Source: Staphylococcus simulans
GTDB lineage: Bacteria > Bacillota > Bacilli > Staphylococcales > Staphylococcaceae
Direction: 5' to 3'
DNA length: 39,082 nucleotides
Assembly: GCF_003043455.1 (NCBI RefSeq)
Contig: NZ_PZGG01000019.1
Location: 1 to 39,082 of the forward strand
The notes beneath the pieces are model-generated. The model had not been told where the DNA came from. It made no database searches and saw only the letters and a program-made list of their open reading frames with translations. This document shows, piece by piece, positions 9,174 to 18,248 of this stretch; within the stretch, counting starts at the first letter, position 1, and every line of letters starts with the position of its first letter. Position numbers and translations under genes: made by a program.

Positions 9174-10854
9174 TAGAATCTTGCTCCTTTAACATTGGAA
9201 TATCGACACCTTTTTCATTTGCTGTATCAATCGCAATATCATAGCCAGCATCAGCATGTCTTACTACACCCATACCCGGATCTGTTGTCAATACTCGTTT
9301 CAAACGTGCTTCTGCACGATCTGAACCGTCTGCAACAACAACCATACCGGCATGTAATGAATAACCCATACCTACACCGCCGCCGTGGTGGACTGAAATC
9401 CAAGAACCGCCTGCTGCAGTATTTACTAATGCGTTTAAGATTGCCCAGTCACCAACAGCATCTGAACCGTCTTTCATTGATTCAGTTTCACGGTTTGGTG
9501 ATGCTACTGAACCTGAGTCTAAGTGGTCACGTCCGATAACAACTGGTGCTGAAATTTCACCGTTACGTACTAATTCATTTAATTTAAGACCCATTTTGGC
9601 ACGTTCACCGTAACCTAACCATGCAATTCTTGAAGGTAAACCTTGGAACGCAATTTTTTCAGTTGCCATATCTAACCAACGCATTAACTTCTCATCTTCA
9701 GGGAAAAGTTCACGCATTGCTTGGTCTGCACGTTCAATATCTTTCGGATCACCACTTAATGCCGCAAAACGGAAAGGTCCTTTACCTTCACAGAATAACG
9801 GTCTGATGTACGCTGGTACGAAACCAGGGAAATCAAAGGCATTTTCTAAACCTTGGTCATATGCTACTTGACGGATATTATTACCATAGTCAAATGCAAC
9901 TGCTCCACGTTTTTGGAATTCTAACATTGCTGCTACATGATTTTTCATTGATTGTGAAGATAATTTCACATATTCGTCTGGATTTGCATCACGTAATGCT
10001 GATGCTTCTTCTAAAGAATAACCTTCAGGAACATAACCATTTAACGGGTCATGCGCAGACGTTTGGTCTGTGATGATATCAATTTTGAAATCACGTTTTA
10101 AAATTTCATTATAAACTTCAGGCGCATTGCCGACTAAACCGACAGATAATGGTTTGCCTGCTTCTTTCGCTTCTTGTGCTTTTTCTAACGCTTCATCTAA
10201 AGAATCCGTGATAATATCGCAATAACGTGTTTCAATACGTTTTTCGATACGAGATGGATCCACATCTACACCGATAACTACCCCTTCATTCATCGTAACA
10301 GCTAATGGTTGCGCACCACCCATGCCGCCTAAACCAGCTGTTAATGTGATAGTACCTTTTAATGAACCATCATAGTGTTGGTTTGCGAGTTCTGCGAATG
10401 TTTCATATGTTCCTTGAACAATTCCTTGAGAGCCGATATAAATCCAGCTGCCTGCTGTCATTTGACCATACATCATTAAACCTTTTTTATCTAATTCATG
10501 GAAGTGTTCCCAGTGCGCCCATTTCGGTACAAGTACAGAGTTTGATAATAATACACGTGGTGCTTCTTCATGTGTTTTAAAGACAGCAACAGGTTTACCA
10601 GATTGAACTAACATTGTTTCATCACTTTCTAAGCGACGTAATGTATCTACAATCGCATCAAACGCTTCCCAGTTACGTGCCGCTTTACCAATACCCCCGT
10701 AAACGACTAACTTTTCAGGATGCTCTGCTACTTCTGGATCTAAGTTATTGTATAACATTCGAAGGACTGCTTCTTGTTCCCATCCTTTACATTCAATTTC
10801 CAATCCTTTTTTCGCTTTAATTTGTCTGCCTTTCGCTGCTACTTCTTTAGTCAT
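9166..10854 (-). CDS. hutU: Urocanate hydratase (urocanase)
   Basis: A 562-residue NAD-dependent urocanase that converts urocanate to imidazolonepropionate, the second step of histidine degradation. The Rossmann-like NAD site shows [14 protein letters not shown]; further family blocks are [31 protein letters not shown] and the signature [16 protein letters not shown] near residue 411. In Pseudomonas-type enzymes the signature reads RICW and this Cys is the active-site residue; here it is Ala. I chose the ATG at 10854, 9 nt from AAAGGAG; an upstream TTG would be only 3 nt away. It lies in the hut operon between the YjiH gene and hutI. Confidence 0.95.
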   Translation of the reverse strand: MTKEVAAKGRQIKAKKGLEIECKGWEQEAVLRMLYNNLDPEVAEHPEKLVVYGGIGKAARNWEAFDAIVDTLRRLESDETMLVQSGKPVAVFKTHEEAPRVLLSNSVLVPKWAHWEHFHELDKKGLMMYGQMTAGSWIYIGSQGIVQGTYETFAELANQHYDGSLKGTITLTAGLGGMGGAQPLAVTMNEGVVIGVDVDPSRIEKRIETRYCDIITDSLDEALEKAQEAKEAGKPLSVGLVGNAPEVYNEILKRDFKIDIITDQTSAHDPLNGYVPEGYSLEEASALRDANPDEYVKLSSQSMKNHVAAMLEFQKRGAVAFDYGNNIRQVAYDQGLENAFDFPGFVPAYIRPLFCEGKGPFRFAALSGDPKDIERADQAMRELFPEDEKLMRWLDMATEKIAFQGLPSRIAWLGYGERAKMGLKLNELVRNGEISAPVVIGRDHLDSGSVASPNRETESMKDGSDAVGDWAILNALVNTAAGGSWISVHHGGGVGMGYSLHAGMVVVADGSDRAEARLKRVLTTDPGMGVVRHADAGYDIAIDTANEKGVDIPMLKEQDSNE

Positions 10855-10910
10855 AATCAATCTCTCCTTTGTTTAGTTATGAATTTAAAAACACAGTTTT
10901 AGATTTCAAT

Positions 10911-12269
10911 TTAGAAAATTAATAACGCAAATGGAATCGCAATCAATAAAGTCAGTGCGACACGGATGAACCAAATTAATGCCAATTTCCAAATTGGAAT
11001 TTTGATATCCGTTGCTAAAATACAAGGTACCAGCGCTGAGAAGAAAATAATTGCTGAAATACTTGTAATAGCTGTCACTAACTTAACTGCCATCGTTGAC
11101 TTCACGACTAATAGAGATGGTAAGAACATCTCGATTAATGAAATCGCCGAAGCTTTTGCTAGCAATGGTTTATCCGCAATCGGGAAAATATAGATAAACG
11201 GATAAAAGATATAACTTAACCAATCAATCACTGGTGTGAAATTTGCAAGCAACAATCCGAAGAATCCGATTGATAAGATAGATGGTAAAATCGCCATCGT
11301 CATTTCAAATCCATCTTTCACATTCACCCAAATGTTTTTAAGTAATGGTAAAGACCCGTGTGATTGGCGTTTCGCTTCATCATATGCTGCGACCACACGA
11401 TTGCCGTTAACTTCAACTTCTTTCTGACCTTCTTGGCCTTCAAAATATTCCTCTGATTCATTTCGAATCGGCGGTAAATGTGCCGATATGGCTGTCACTA
11501 CAAATGTAATGATCAACGTACTCCAGAAGAATAAATTCCAATGCGGCATTAACTCTAATGTATTTGCGACAATAACCATGAAAGTTGCAGATACTGTTGA
11601 GAATCCCGTCGCGATAATGACCGCTTCTTTCTTGTTATACATTCCATCTTTATAGACACGATTTGTAATCAAGAGACCTAATGAATAACTGCCGACGAAA
11701 GATGCCACGGCATCTACCGCAGATTTACCTGGCGTCTTGAAGACTGGACGCATAATCGGCTGCATTAATACCCCGATAAATTCAAGCAGCCCGTATCCGA
11801 CAAGTAATGATAGTGCCACAGCACCGACTGGAATCAAGATACTTAGCGGCAACATCAATTTATCGAATAAGAACGGTCCGTAATTCGGATTAAATAATAA
11901 AGCAGGTCCTATTTTAAAGACATACATAATACCGATGACTGCTCCGAGTACTTTGAAAAGAACTACCACAAAGTCTGTCACTGATTTTGTATATTCTTTA
12001 CGAATAATCGGTAACGTAGCACCTACTAATATCATCAACAATGCGACATAAGGCATTGCTACTCCGAATGCTGCGCGAATCCATAAATGAACATGATCTA
12101 CAATAATCGTGTTCGTTCCGTTAATTGTCACTGGTACGAAGAAACATAAAATTCCGATAATGCTGAATACGTAAAACCGCCACATGCCGACCCCCGTCTG
12201 CTTATCAGCGGGTTTACTCTCAGGCTGGAATTCCATTTCGCCAGAAACCAAATCTGCTTCTGTTTTCAT
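10911..12269 (-). CDS. YjiH-family (Gate/nucleoside-recognition domain) membrane protein, first gene of hut operon
   Basis: A 452-residue integral membrane protein of the YjiH family, with about ten hydrophobic segments and two nucleoside-recognition/Gate-like halves, the first containing SAVDAVASFVGSYSLGLLITNRVY. A polar insert (roughly residues 275-315, rich in Glu and Gln) separates the halves. The family has no established substrate. Here it is co-directional with hutU and hutI and divergent from hutR, so uptake of histidine or urocanate is a reasonable inference. I chose the ATG at 12269, about 10 nt from AAAGGGG; a GTG at 12278 is too close to that site. Confidence 0.8.
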   Translation of the reverse strand: MKTEADLVSGEMEFQPESKPADKQTGVGMWRFYVFSIIGILCFFVPVTINGTNTIIVDHVHLWIRAAFGVAMPYVALLMILVGATLPIIRKEYTKSVTDFVVVLFKVLGAVIGIMYVFKIGPALLFNPNYGPFLFDKLMLPLSILIPVGAVALSLLVGYGLLEFIGVLMQPIMRPVFKTPGKSAVDAVASFVGSYSLGLLITNRVYKDGMYNKKEAVIIATGFSTVSATFMVIVANTLELMPHWNLFFWSTLIITFVVTAISAHLPPIRNESEEYFEGQEGQKEVEVNGNRVVAAYDEAKRQSHGSLPLLKNIWVNVKDGFEMTMAILPSILSIGFFGLLLANFTPVIDWLSYIFYPFIYIFPIADKPLLAKASAISLIEMFLPSLLVVKSTMAVKLVTAITSISAIIFFSALVPCILATDIKIPIWKLALIWFIRVALTLLIAIPFALLIF

Positions 12270-12278
12270 ACTTGACAC

Positions 12279-12734
12279 ACCCCTTTGTTTTACAAGTACG
12301 ACAAAGCTGTTTTATCTGACTGGCTCTCGATGACTTAAGCTTCGCATCATGTTATGAATTTTTGAATGATAGTGATAGGTCGATCAGCTCACGTAAAAAT
12401 GATCCCCTTCATTTTATGTACGTCCCCTTGTTTACTCATCAACCTCACATCATCATTCTTACAAGTTACACTGATTATTCCATGTTATAATGAATAAATA
12501 GTTATAATTTTTAGATTATTAACTGTGGTAGTTTATTGAATATTCCGAAATTTTAGCGTTAAAAACATTGCGTTAGAATATTTTTGTATAACTTGTAATA
12601 CAACTTAAGTATACGCGTAGAAGATTATAAGCTTCAAATATCAATAAACTAATCATTTATAGCTTAAAACTATAATAAGGGGTTAACGCACGTGTCACAA
12701 AGATTTCAGCACGTCTAAACAGGGGGATAATTTT
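12279..12734. promoter_or_regulatory. hut divergent control region with candidate HutR sites
   Basis: This 456-bp spacer between the hut operon and hutR holds no credible gene. TTACAAGTTA occurs at 12459-12468, its exact inverse TAACTTGTAA at 12589-12598, and an 8-bp match TTACAAGT at 12290-12297, just upstream of the YjiH start. The 12589 copy lies inside a dyad TTGTAT-N8-ATACAA (12584-12603). A second dyad, TTATAG-N7-CTATAA, is at 12657-12675, about 60 nt before hutR. LysR regulators typically bind such dyads in divergent promoters. A TATAAT at 12486-12491 lacks a good -35. Confidence 0.45.
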
Positions 12735-13616
12735 ATGAAAATTATACAATTAGAGTACTTTTTAGCGGTCGTTAAATACAATAGTTTTACAAAAGCAGCA
12801 CAGTTTCTACATATCAGTCAGCCATCTTTAACAACTGCGATAAAGAAAATAGAAGATGATTTGGGGTATCTTCTGTTTATCAGAACAACAAAAGCTTTAA
12901 AAATTACAGAGAAAGGCATCCAATTCTATAAACATGCGACAGACTTAGTTGAAATGTATCATCGTACATTGGATCAGATGTATGATTTGAATATCAGTGA
13001 TGAACCACGTATTAAACTTTCAATATTAGAGTCTACGAGTGCTTGGATGGCTATGGTCATCCAACAACATCATTATCAATTTCATAAACAACGTTATCAA
13101 ATTGTCGAACAACATAGTCTTGAACATATAATTTCCAGCCTGTTGAATTTTGATATTTCATTTGCGATTTTTAACGAAGCTATACAACGCGAAGGCATTG
13201 TTTCTGTGCCTTTATATCAGGAACCTTATGTATTGATTACACCTAAAGATACTTTTAATAATCAACGTAGTATCAGTGCTGAAACATTACAGCAATTGCC
13301 TTTAATCTTGCCGAATCGACAATACCAAGTACGAAAACATGTTGATGAATATTTTAAACATATGAATATCCATCCGAATATTGTGCTTGAAGTGGACCGT
13401 TTTGAAACAGCGACGACATTAGTTCATAGAGGTTTAGGCCATACAATCATCCCGAGATTCTACTATCAATCTTCTTCCGCAAATCATTTAAATGCGGTCA
13501 AATTAGAACCGAATATTGAACGTACAATTTATTTAAACTACCTAGAAAAACGTAAACTCTCAGAACCAGCGAATCAACTCATTGATGCCTGTATTGATTA
13601 TTGGAAGATGAATTAA
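12735..13616 (+). CDS. hutR: LysR-type regulator of histidine utilisation
   Basis: A 293-residue LysR-family transcription factor. Residues 1-60 form the winged helix-turn-helix, with the canonical AVVKYNSFTKAAQFLHISQPSLT run and GYLLFIRTTKALKITEKG. The remainder is a periplasmic-binding-protein-like inducer domain. The gene lies divergent to yjiH-hutU-hutI and next to hutG, so it most likely activates hut genes with histidine or urocanate as inducer. Staphylococci use this instead of the HutP antiterminator of Bacillus. The start is ATG with GGGGG at a suitable distance. The effector is inferred, not shown. Confidence 0.85.
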   Translation: MKIIQLEYFLAVVKYNSFTKAAQFLHISQPSLTTAIKKIEDDLGYLLFIRTTKALKITEKGIQFYKHATDLVEMYHRTLDQMYDLNISDEPRIKLSILESTSAWMAMVIQQHHYQFHKQRYQIVEQHSLEHIISSLLNFDISFAIFNEAIQREGIVSVPLYQEPYVLITPKDTFNNQRSISAETLQQLPLILPNRQYQVRKHVDEYFKHMNIHPNIVLEVDRFETATTLVHRGLGHTIIPRFYYQSSSANHLNAVKLEPNIERTIYLNYLEKRKLSEPANQLIDACIDYWKMN

Positions 13617-13617
13617 A

Positions 13618-13658
13618 ATAAGACGGATACTTCAAATTCGTGGAAGTATCCGTCTTAT
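13618..13658. terminator. Shared terminator of hutR and hutG
   Basis: A perfect 16-bp stem (ATAAGACGGATACTTC, 13618-13633, with 13643-13658) has a 9-nt loop, T-rich on both exits. It ends two convergent genes. Confidence 0.9.
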
Positions 13659-13667
13659 TTATCTCTA

Positions 13668-14597
13668 TTAATGAATGAAGTTGTGCAATAATAATGCGAC
13701 GAGTTTTGCGGTACGATTATCAACATCATGTAATGGATTCGTTTCTGCAATACTTACAGATATTAATTTCTCATGTCCAATGACACGTCTTGTTAACTCT
13801 AAAATAATATGCGGTGTTAAGCCATTAACTGCTGGTGCACTGACACCTGGCGCAAATGCACTATCTACCACATCCATACAAATCGTCAGCATGATAACAT
13901 CGTGCTTGTTAATAAAATGATCTAATTTATCTTTAATTGTCGGAGAAATCTCATGTAAGATTTCATCTACAGTTACATATTCAATGCCTCGCTTATCTGC
14001 ATAGTCAAATAAATGTTTTGTATTGCTTGCTGGTTGAATACCTAATACAAAATAGTGCGCATTGTCATCTTCTTCTAAAATTTGTCTGAAACTCGTACCT
14101 GAAGTGGAAGATTCTGCTTCTCTTGTATCGAAATGTGCATCAATATTAATCACACCTATCGATGCATCTGGATAAGATTTACGCATCGCTAAATATTGTG
14201 CATAAGCAATATCATGCCCGCCTCCGACTAATAATGAATAATTATGATTTCCAAACATTTTTGAAGCTAAGTCTGCATATTCTTCTTGTGTTTCAATTAA
14301 TGCATCATGATTATGATAGACATTACCGTAATCATAAACCGGGCAAGGTGTTAACACTGATAAATTCGCAAATGCTTTACGTATTGCATCTGGACCTTCT
14401 TGTGCACCTACTCGACCATTGTTGAGTTCTACCCCTTTATCAACAGCATAGCCTAAAATGCCTGTACCCTGTTTTCGATCAAACTTTGTTTCATTAATGT
14501 CTTTCAGTTCAATTGTTTGAAAGTGTCTGAATTGCGATGAATCTGTTTCACTATCCACTCTACCTGTCCATAAATCTTTGTTGGCTTGCTTATACAT
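13668..14597 (-). CDS. hutG: Formimidoylglutamase
   Basis: A 309-residue ureohydrolase (arginase/agmatinase fold) that hydrolyses N-formimidoyl-L-glutamate to glutamate and formamide, the last step of histidine degradation. The two-Mn ligands are in GGGHDIAYA, NIDAHFDTRE and MDVVDSAFAPG. I place the start at the ATG at 14597 (MYKQANKDLW), 9 nt after AAGGAGG. The upstream in-frame ATG at 14606 abuts the Shine-Dalgarno and cannot be used; the chosen N-terminus also fits staphylococcal HutG. It is transcribed apart from hutUI, with a TATAAT at 14633-14638 and a cre box farther upstream. Confidence 0.93.
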   Translation of the reverse strand: MYKQANKDLWTGRVDSETDSSQFRHFQTIELKDINETKFDRKQGTGILGYAVDKGVELNNGRVGAQEGPDAIRKAFANLSVLTPCPVYDYGNVYHNHDALIETQEEYADLASKMFGNHNYSLLVGGGHDIAYAQYLAMRKSYPDASIGVINIDAHFDTREAESSTSGTSFRQILEEDDNAHYFVLGIQPASNTKHLFDYADKRGIEYVTVDEILHEISPTIKDKLDHFINKHDVIMLTICMDVVDSAFAPGVSAPAVNGLTPHIILELTRRVIGHEKLISVSIAETNPLHDVDNRTAKLVALLLHNFIH

Positions 14598-14632
14598 GTT
14601 CCACATCCTCCTTAAGTCATACCTTGTGAATC

Positions 14633-14704
14633 ATTATATACATTTCTTAATAGTCTATTCTACTTTTTGCATACCCTTTTCTGAAAAAATTTAAAACGCT
14701 TACA
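14633..14704 (-). promoter_or_regulatory. hutG upstream region: TATAAT -10 and cre (CcpA) box
   Basis: On the minus strand TGTAAGCGTTTTAA (14691-14704) matches the cre consensus TGWAARCGYTWNCW at 13 of 14 positions. A TATAAT lies downstream at 14633-14638, with a poor -35. CcpA control of histidine breakdown is known in Bacillus. The box could also serve spdC on the other strand. The rest of the 350-bp spacer (14598-14947) shows only A/T-rich promoter-like sequence for spdC (TATAAT near 14791). Confidence 0.55.
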
Positions 14705-14947
14705 CTTAAACTTGTTGCATTCAACCTTTACAACGAGATTTCATTTAGAAGTCATTTCAGGGGAAGTGATTTATTTCTGTTTTATTGAGATGTATAATAC
14801 TATTAGGTTATTATGTATATCCATACGCTAAAAAACAGTTAAAACTTTGAATACATACTTAAGGGTTCACTCTATATGTAATGTATTATATGATAGAAGT
14901 TAATATAAAAATGTATGGATATTGCCGCAATTATTGGAGGTTTCATA

Positions 14948-15937
14948 ATGGACACGAAACGCATATCAGGTTTCCAATGGGCTATGACGATTTTTGTCTT
15001 CTACGTACTTGCATACGCACTCCCGTTGGTTCTGAAAGATTTTCAAGGCCAAGTTCCATTCAAACGCTTTGTCTTTGATTTGAGTACACTTGCGCCATTT
15101 ATCGCAGCTATTATCTGCTTAATTGTATTTCGAAATAAACGCGCTCAGCTAGCCAGCTTAAAGTTCACAATCAGTTTTAAAGTGATTGAACGCATTATTT
15201 TAGCGTTAATCTTACCGCTTGTGATTTGTATTATTTGTATGTTTGCCTTTAATACTTACGCAGACAGTTTTATTATTTTACAATCTAAAAACTTATCTGT
15301 GTCTGTGACTTCTATTTTAATCGGACATCTTTTAATGGCATTCTTTGTAGAATTCGGGTTCCGTTCATACTTACAGAATGTCGTAGAAACGAAAACAAAT
15401 ACGTTATTCGCATCTATCCTAATCGGTATTTTGTATGCTTTATGGAATGTGAATACGACTTATACATTAGAATTCACACTATATAACTTGTTATATCACT
15501 TCGCTTTCTCAATGATTATCGGTGAATTGATCAGAGGTACTAAAGGACGTACAATCTACATTGCGGTGGCATTCCATGCTTTAATGTCATTTGGCTTAGT
15601 CTTCTTCTTTAGTGAAGAACTTGGAGATGTCTTCTCTATGAAAGTAATCGCATTAAGTACAGCACTTGTAGGCGCTGTCTTCATTCTGCTCAGCTTACTT
15701 ATTAGAGCAGCTTTCTACTTTTTCACAAAAGATTCTTTAGAAGAAGTGGAACCGAACAATCCTTTAGATTATCCAAAAGATGAAGAAGACGAAGATGTCG
15801 AAGTATCAGAAACTGCGCAAACAGAAGAAGCAACACCAGTTACTGAAGATACTGAATCTGAGCCTACAACAAAGGATTCTGAATCTGTTAAAGAAGATGA
15901 ACCCGCACAATCAAAAAATACAGACGAACCTAAATAA
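14948..15937 (+). CDS. spdC: SpdC/LyrA-like CPBP membrane protein
   Basis: A 329-residue protein with eight predicted membrane helices in residues 10-260, then an acidic, Glu/Thr/Ser-rich cytoplasmic tail of about 65 residues. The core belongs to the CPBP (Abi) family, but its first motif reads VEFGFR rather than EExxxR, as expected for a non-proteolytic member. In S. aureus, SpdC (LyrA) sits between hutG and rpiA, is about 419 residues long, partners the glucosaminidase SagB and influences WalKR signalling and surface protein display. Position and topology support orthology; the tail is shorter here. The start is ATG at 14948 with GGAGG 8 nt upstream, not the ATG at 14915. Confidence 0.78.
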   Translation: MDTKRISGFQWAMTIFVFYVLAYALPLVLKDFQGQVPFKRFVFDLSTLAPFIAAIICLIVFRNKRAQLASLKFTISFKVIERIILALILPLVICIICMFAFNTYADSFIILQSKNLSVSVTSILIGHLLMAFFVEFGFRSYLQNVVETKTNTLFASILIGILYALWNVNTTYTLEFTLYNLLYHFAFSMIIGELIRGTKGRTIYIAVAFHALMSFGLVFFFSEELGDVFSMKVIALSTALVGAVFILLSLLIRAAFYFFTKDSLEEVEPNNPLDYPKDEEDEDVEVSETAQTEEATPVTEDTESEPTTKDSESVKEDEPAQSKNTDEPK

Positions 15938-15956
15938 GTAAGTCGACTTATTATAA

Positions 15957-15995
15957 AAGCGCTGACAGATACCATGTAGTTATCTGCCAGCGCTT
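15957..15995. terminator. Terminator between spdC and rpiA
   Basis: An 8-bp GC-rich stem AAGCGCTG/CAGCGCTT (15957-15964, 15988-15995), extended by a second helix ACAGATA with TATCTG, serves convergent genes. Confidence 0.8.
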
Positions 15996-16030
15996 CTTTG
16001 TATATTATGATTTAAATGACTTGAGTGTCT

Positions 16031-16714
16031 TTAAACCTTATCAATAATTTCGACACCTTCTTGTTTGCCTACGATGACGCGGTCTGCAAGGTCTAAGAAG
16101 TATCCAGTTTCTAATACACCTGTTAAATGAATTAAATACTCATGCATGTCGTATGGATCAGTGTTTGGTGGTAATTCAACATCTAAAATATAATTATCAT
16201 TATCTGTGATAAAAGTAATATCTTCTACATTACGGCGTGATACTTTAGCTTTAGTATCAAGCTCTATTTTCTTAGCGACAAGCATCCAGTTGAAGCGATC
16301 AACTTCTACTGGTAATTTAAATGTTTGGCCTAAGTAATCGACTTGTTTCGTTTCATCTGCGATGACTACAAAACGTTCAGCCATTTCATCAATGACTTTT
16401 TCACGAAACAGTGCACCGCCGCCGCCTTTGATTAAATTTAATTGCGGGTCAAATTCATCTGCACCGTCAATTGCCACATCAATATGATCGACATCATTAA
16501 CGTTAACAATCGTAATCCCTAATTCTTTCGCAAGCAAAGCAGTTTTATTAGATGTACAAACACCTGTAATTGTAGCGCCATCATCTAATAATTTCGCGAT
16601 ATGCGGTAATAAAAGTTCAATCGTACTGCCTGTCCCAATACCGACAACCATACCATCTTTAATTTCTGATACTGCGTCTTTCACAGTTTGTAATTTTAAC
16701 GCTCTAACATCCAT
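16031..16714 (-). CDS. rpiA: Ribose-5-phosphate isomerase A
   Basis: A 227-residue RpiA that interconverts ribose-5-phosphate and ribulose-5-phosphate in the non-oxidative pentose phosphate pathway. Conserved blocks are GIGTGSTIELLLP (phosphate loop), DVAIDGADEFD (catalytic acid) and LIKGGGGALFREKVID (catalytic Glu/Lys). The ATG at 16714 lies 9 nt after AAGGAG; a GTG one codon upstream is possible. It is the last gene of the ynfA-galM-rpiA run, 21-24 nt after galM, so probably co-transcribed. Confidence 0.95.
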   Translation of the reverse strand: MDVRALKLQTVKDAVSEIKDGMVVGIGTGSTIELLLPHIAKLLDDGATITGVCTSNKTALLAKELGITIVNVNDVDHIDVAIDGADEFDPQLNLIKGGGGALFREKVIDEMAERFVVIADETKQVDYLGQTFKLPVEVDRFNWMLVAKKIELDTKAKVSRRNVEDITFITDNDNYILDVELPPNTDPYDMHEYLIHLTGVLETGYFLDLADRVIVGKQEGVEIIDKV

Positions 16715-16738
16715 CACTGAATACTCCTTGTCATTGTA

Positions 16739-17758
16739 TTACTCAGATTTTTCTATAATTTGATACGTTGTTTTAGAAAAGAAGGTATCACCTTTACGTA
16801 AAATAGACGGTGCTTCTTCTCCCAATAAATTAATATCATTTGGTAAGCATTGTGCTTCTAAAGTAAAACCTGAGTGTGGTTTATAAATGTTCATATCACT
16901 TTCCCAATTGTTTGTTTCATTAAAGGTAAAGATAACGACATGTGGCATATCTGTTTTCATTTTCAATAAGAATTGGCTGTTTTCAACAGTCAATTCTTCA
17001 CCGATTGTAAATGGGTGATCTAGACCGTGATAACGTTCAATTTGTGCGTGTAATTGCTCATCTTCCGCTTTGCCGATTTCTTCAAACTTCATAGATTGTT
17101 TACCTAAGACATTGATTAAATCAATAGTATTATCAAGTGTTGGTAAATTTTTATCATTCAATAAATGCAGTTTCAATGTTGAACTTGTTAAAATATGATT
17201 GTTTATTTCTTTATTATCTCGGTTCAAGTTGAAATAGACATGGTTGGTCGGATTGAACAATGTAGTTTCTGTTGCTTCTGCGCGATATTCAATTGTCCAT
17301 CTGTTATCGATATCATACGTATGTATAATCTTTAGTTTAATATCGCCTGGGTAATGATCATCTGCTGATTTAATAGTAGTCGTGAAAATAATTTGAATAT
17401 AGCCGCCGTTATCATCTTTAATTTCATAATCAAAATAGTGTTTGTTGATTCCATGAAAACCGCCATGTAAATGATGTGGCGGATCGTTTTGTTCAAGTTG
17501 GTAAGTTTTACCTTCTAATTCAAAGCGTCCATCTTCAATACGTCCCCCGAAACGTCCGACACTTGCGCCGAAGTAATACGGATTTTCATGATAATACTCA
17601 TCCGCTTCAACCACATTTCCTAACACAATATTGTTATCTTCATACTTCCAAGACACAATACGCGCCCCAAAATTTGAAAAGATAATTTTCGCTTGGTCAT
17701 TATCAATCTTAATTAAATCCAAACCGTTTCTTTGGTGCTCCACTTCTGTAAACATCAT
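16739..17758 (-). CDS. galM: Aldose 1-epimerase (mutarotase)
   Basis: A 339-residue galactose mutarotase-type enzyme that interconverts alpha- and beta-anomers of hexoses. The N-terminal ASVGRFGGRIEDG and HHLHGG hold one substrate His, NPTNHVYFNL the second, and SGFTLEAQCLPND the catalytic Glu near residue 302. AAGGGTG lies 7 nt before the first of two adjacent ATGs. It lies between ynfA and rpiA. No Leloir or lactose genes are near, so the physiological sugar is open. Confidence 0.92.
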   Translation of the reverse strand: MMFTEVEHQRNGLDLIKIDNDQAKIIFSNFGARIVSWKYEDNNIVLGNVVEADEYYHENPYYFGASVGRFGGRIEDGRFELEGKTYQLEQNDPPHHLHGGFHGINKHYFDYEIKDDNGGYIQIIFTTTIKSADDHYPGDIKLKIIHTYDIDNRWTIEYRAEATETTLFNPTNHVYFNLNRDNKEINNHILTSSTLKLHLLNDKNLPTLDNTIDLINVLGKQSMKFEEIGKAEDEQLHAQIERYHGLDHPFTIGEELTVENSQFLLKMKTDMPHVVIFTFNETNNWESDMNIYKPHSGFTLEAQCLPNDINLLGEEAPSILRKGDTFFSKTTYQIIEKSE

Positions 17759-17792
17759 TTCAATACACCCTTTCCTTGCCCGATGAAAATCA

Positions 17793-18119
17793 TCAGCCTC
17801 TATCAGGCAGCAACATAATCAAGACACCGATAATACATACAATGCCGCCGATGACATCATATTTATCTGGCATCTGTTTGTCAAAAACATATCCCCATAT
17901 AATACTCATAACGATGAACACACCGCCATATGCTGCATATACTCTGCTGAATGTTGGAAATACTTGGAATGTTGCGATGACACCGTATGTAATTAACAGG
18001 ATACCTCCAAGCATCCCTAACAACGGCGATTGTGCATCTCTCAGCCACAACCAAATTAAATAACCGCCGCCGATTTCACACAGCCCTGCTAAAATAAAAA
18101 TTGCAATTGGATACATCAT
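17793..18119 (-). CDS. YnfA/UPF0060 family small membrane protein
   Basis: A 108-residue protein with four membrane helices of the UPF0060 (YnfA) family, a small DMT/SMR-like group. Key sequences are [18 protein letters not shown] at the N-terminus, [16 protein letters not shown] in the middle and [12 protein letters not shown] before the last helix. I start it at the ATG at 18119, about 10 nt after AGGTGG. The longer reading frame upstream would run into the terminator-like hairpin at 18177-18217 and is not real. It leads the ynfA-galM-rpiA run. Some relatives are reported as cation/drug transporters; the function here is unknown. Confidence 0.88.
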   Translation of the reverse strand: MMYPIAIFILAGLCEIGGGYLIWLWLRDAQSPLLGMLGGILLITYGVIATFQVFPTFSRVYAAYGGVFIVMSIIWGYVFDKQMPDKYDVIGGIVCIIGVLIMLLPDRG

Positions 18120-18176
18120 ATACTGACTGCCACCTATTTTTAATAATACTTTCCTCACTTTATATTTTAACAATAA

Positions 18177-18217
18177 GGCGCATGGTTTACTAGATGAAAT
18201 ACAGTAAACCATGCGCC
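18177..18217 (-). terminator. Long hairpin downstream of the ABC operon
   Basis: A perfect 15-bp inverted repeat (GGCGCATGGTTTACT, 18177-18191, with 18203-18217) has an 11-nt loop. On the minus strand the exit is only moderately U-rich (TTATTGTT), so it is a probable but imperfect terminator. Confidence 0.65.
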
Positions 18218-18248
18218 ATTTAGAAATCTTTTTATAGGATTGTCATTA

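Noticed and set aside
9195..9539. A 114-codon plus-strand frame inside hutU
   Set aside because: Leu/His-rich composition typical of an antisense frame; hutU is certain and there is no ribosome binding site.
14881..15078. A short frame at the start of spdC and an upstream ATG at 14915
   Set aside because: The ribosome binding site GGAGG points to the ATG at 14948; the other frame overlaps spdC out of phase.
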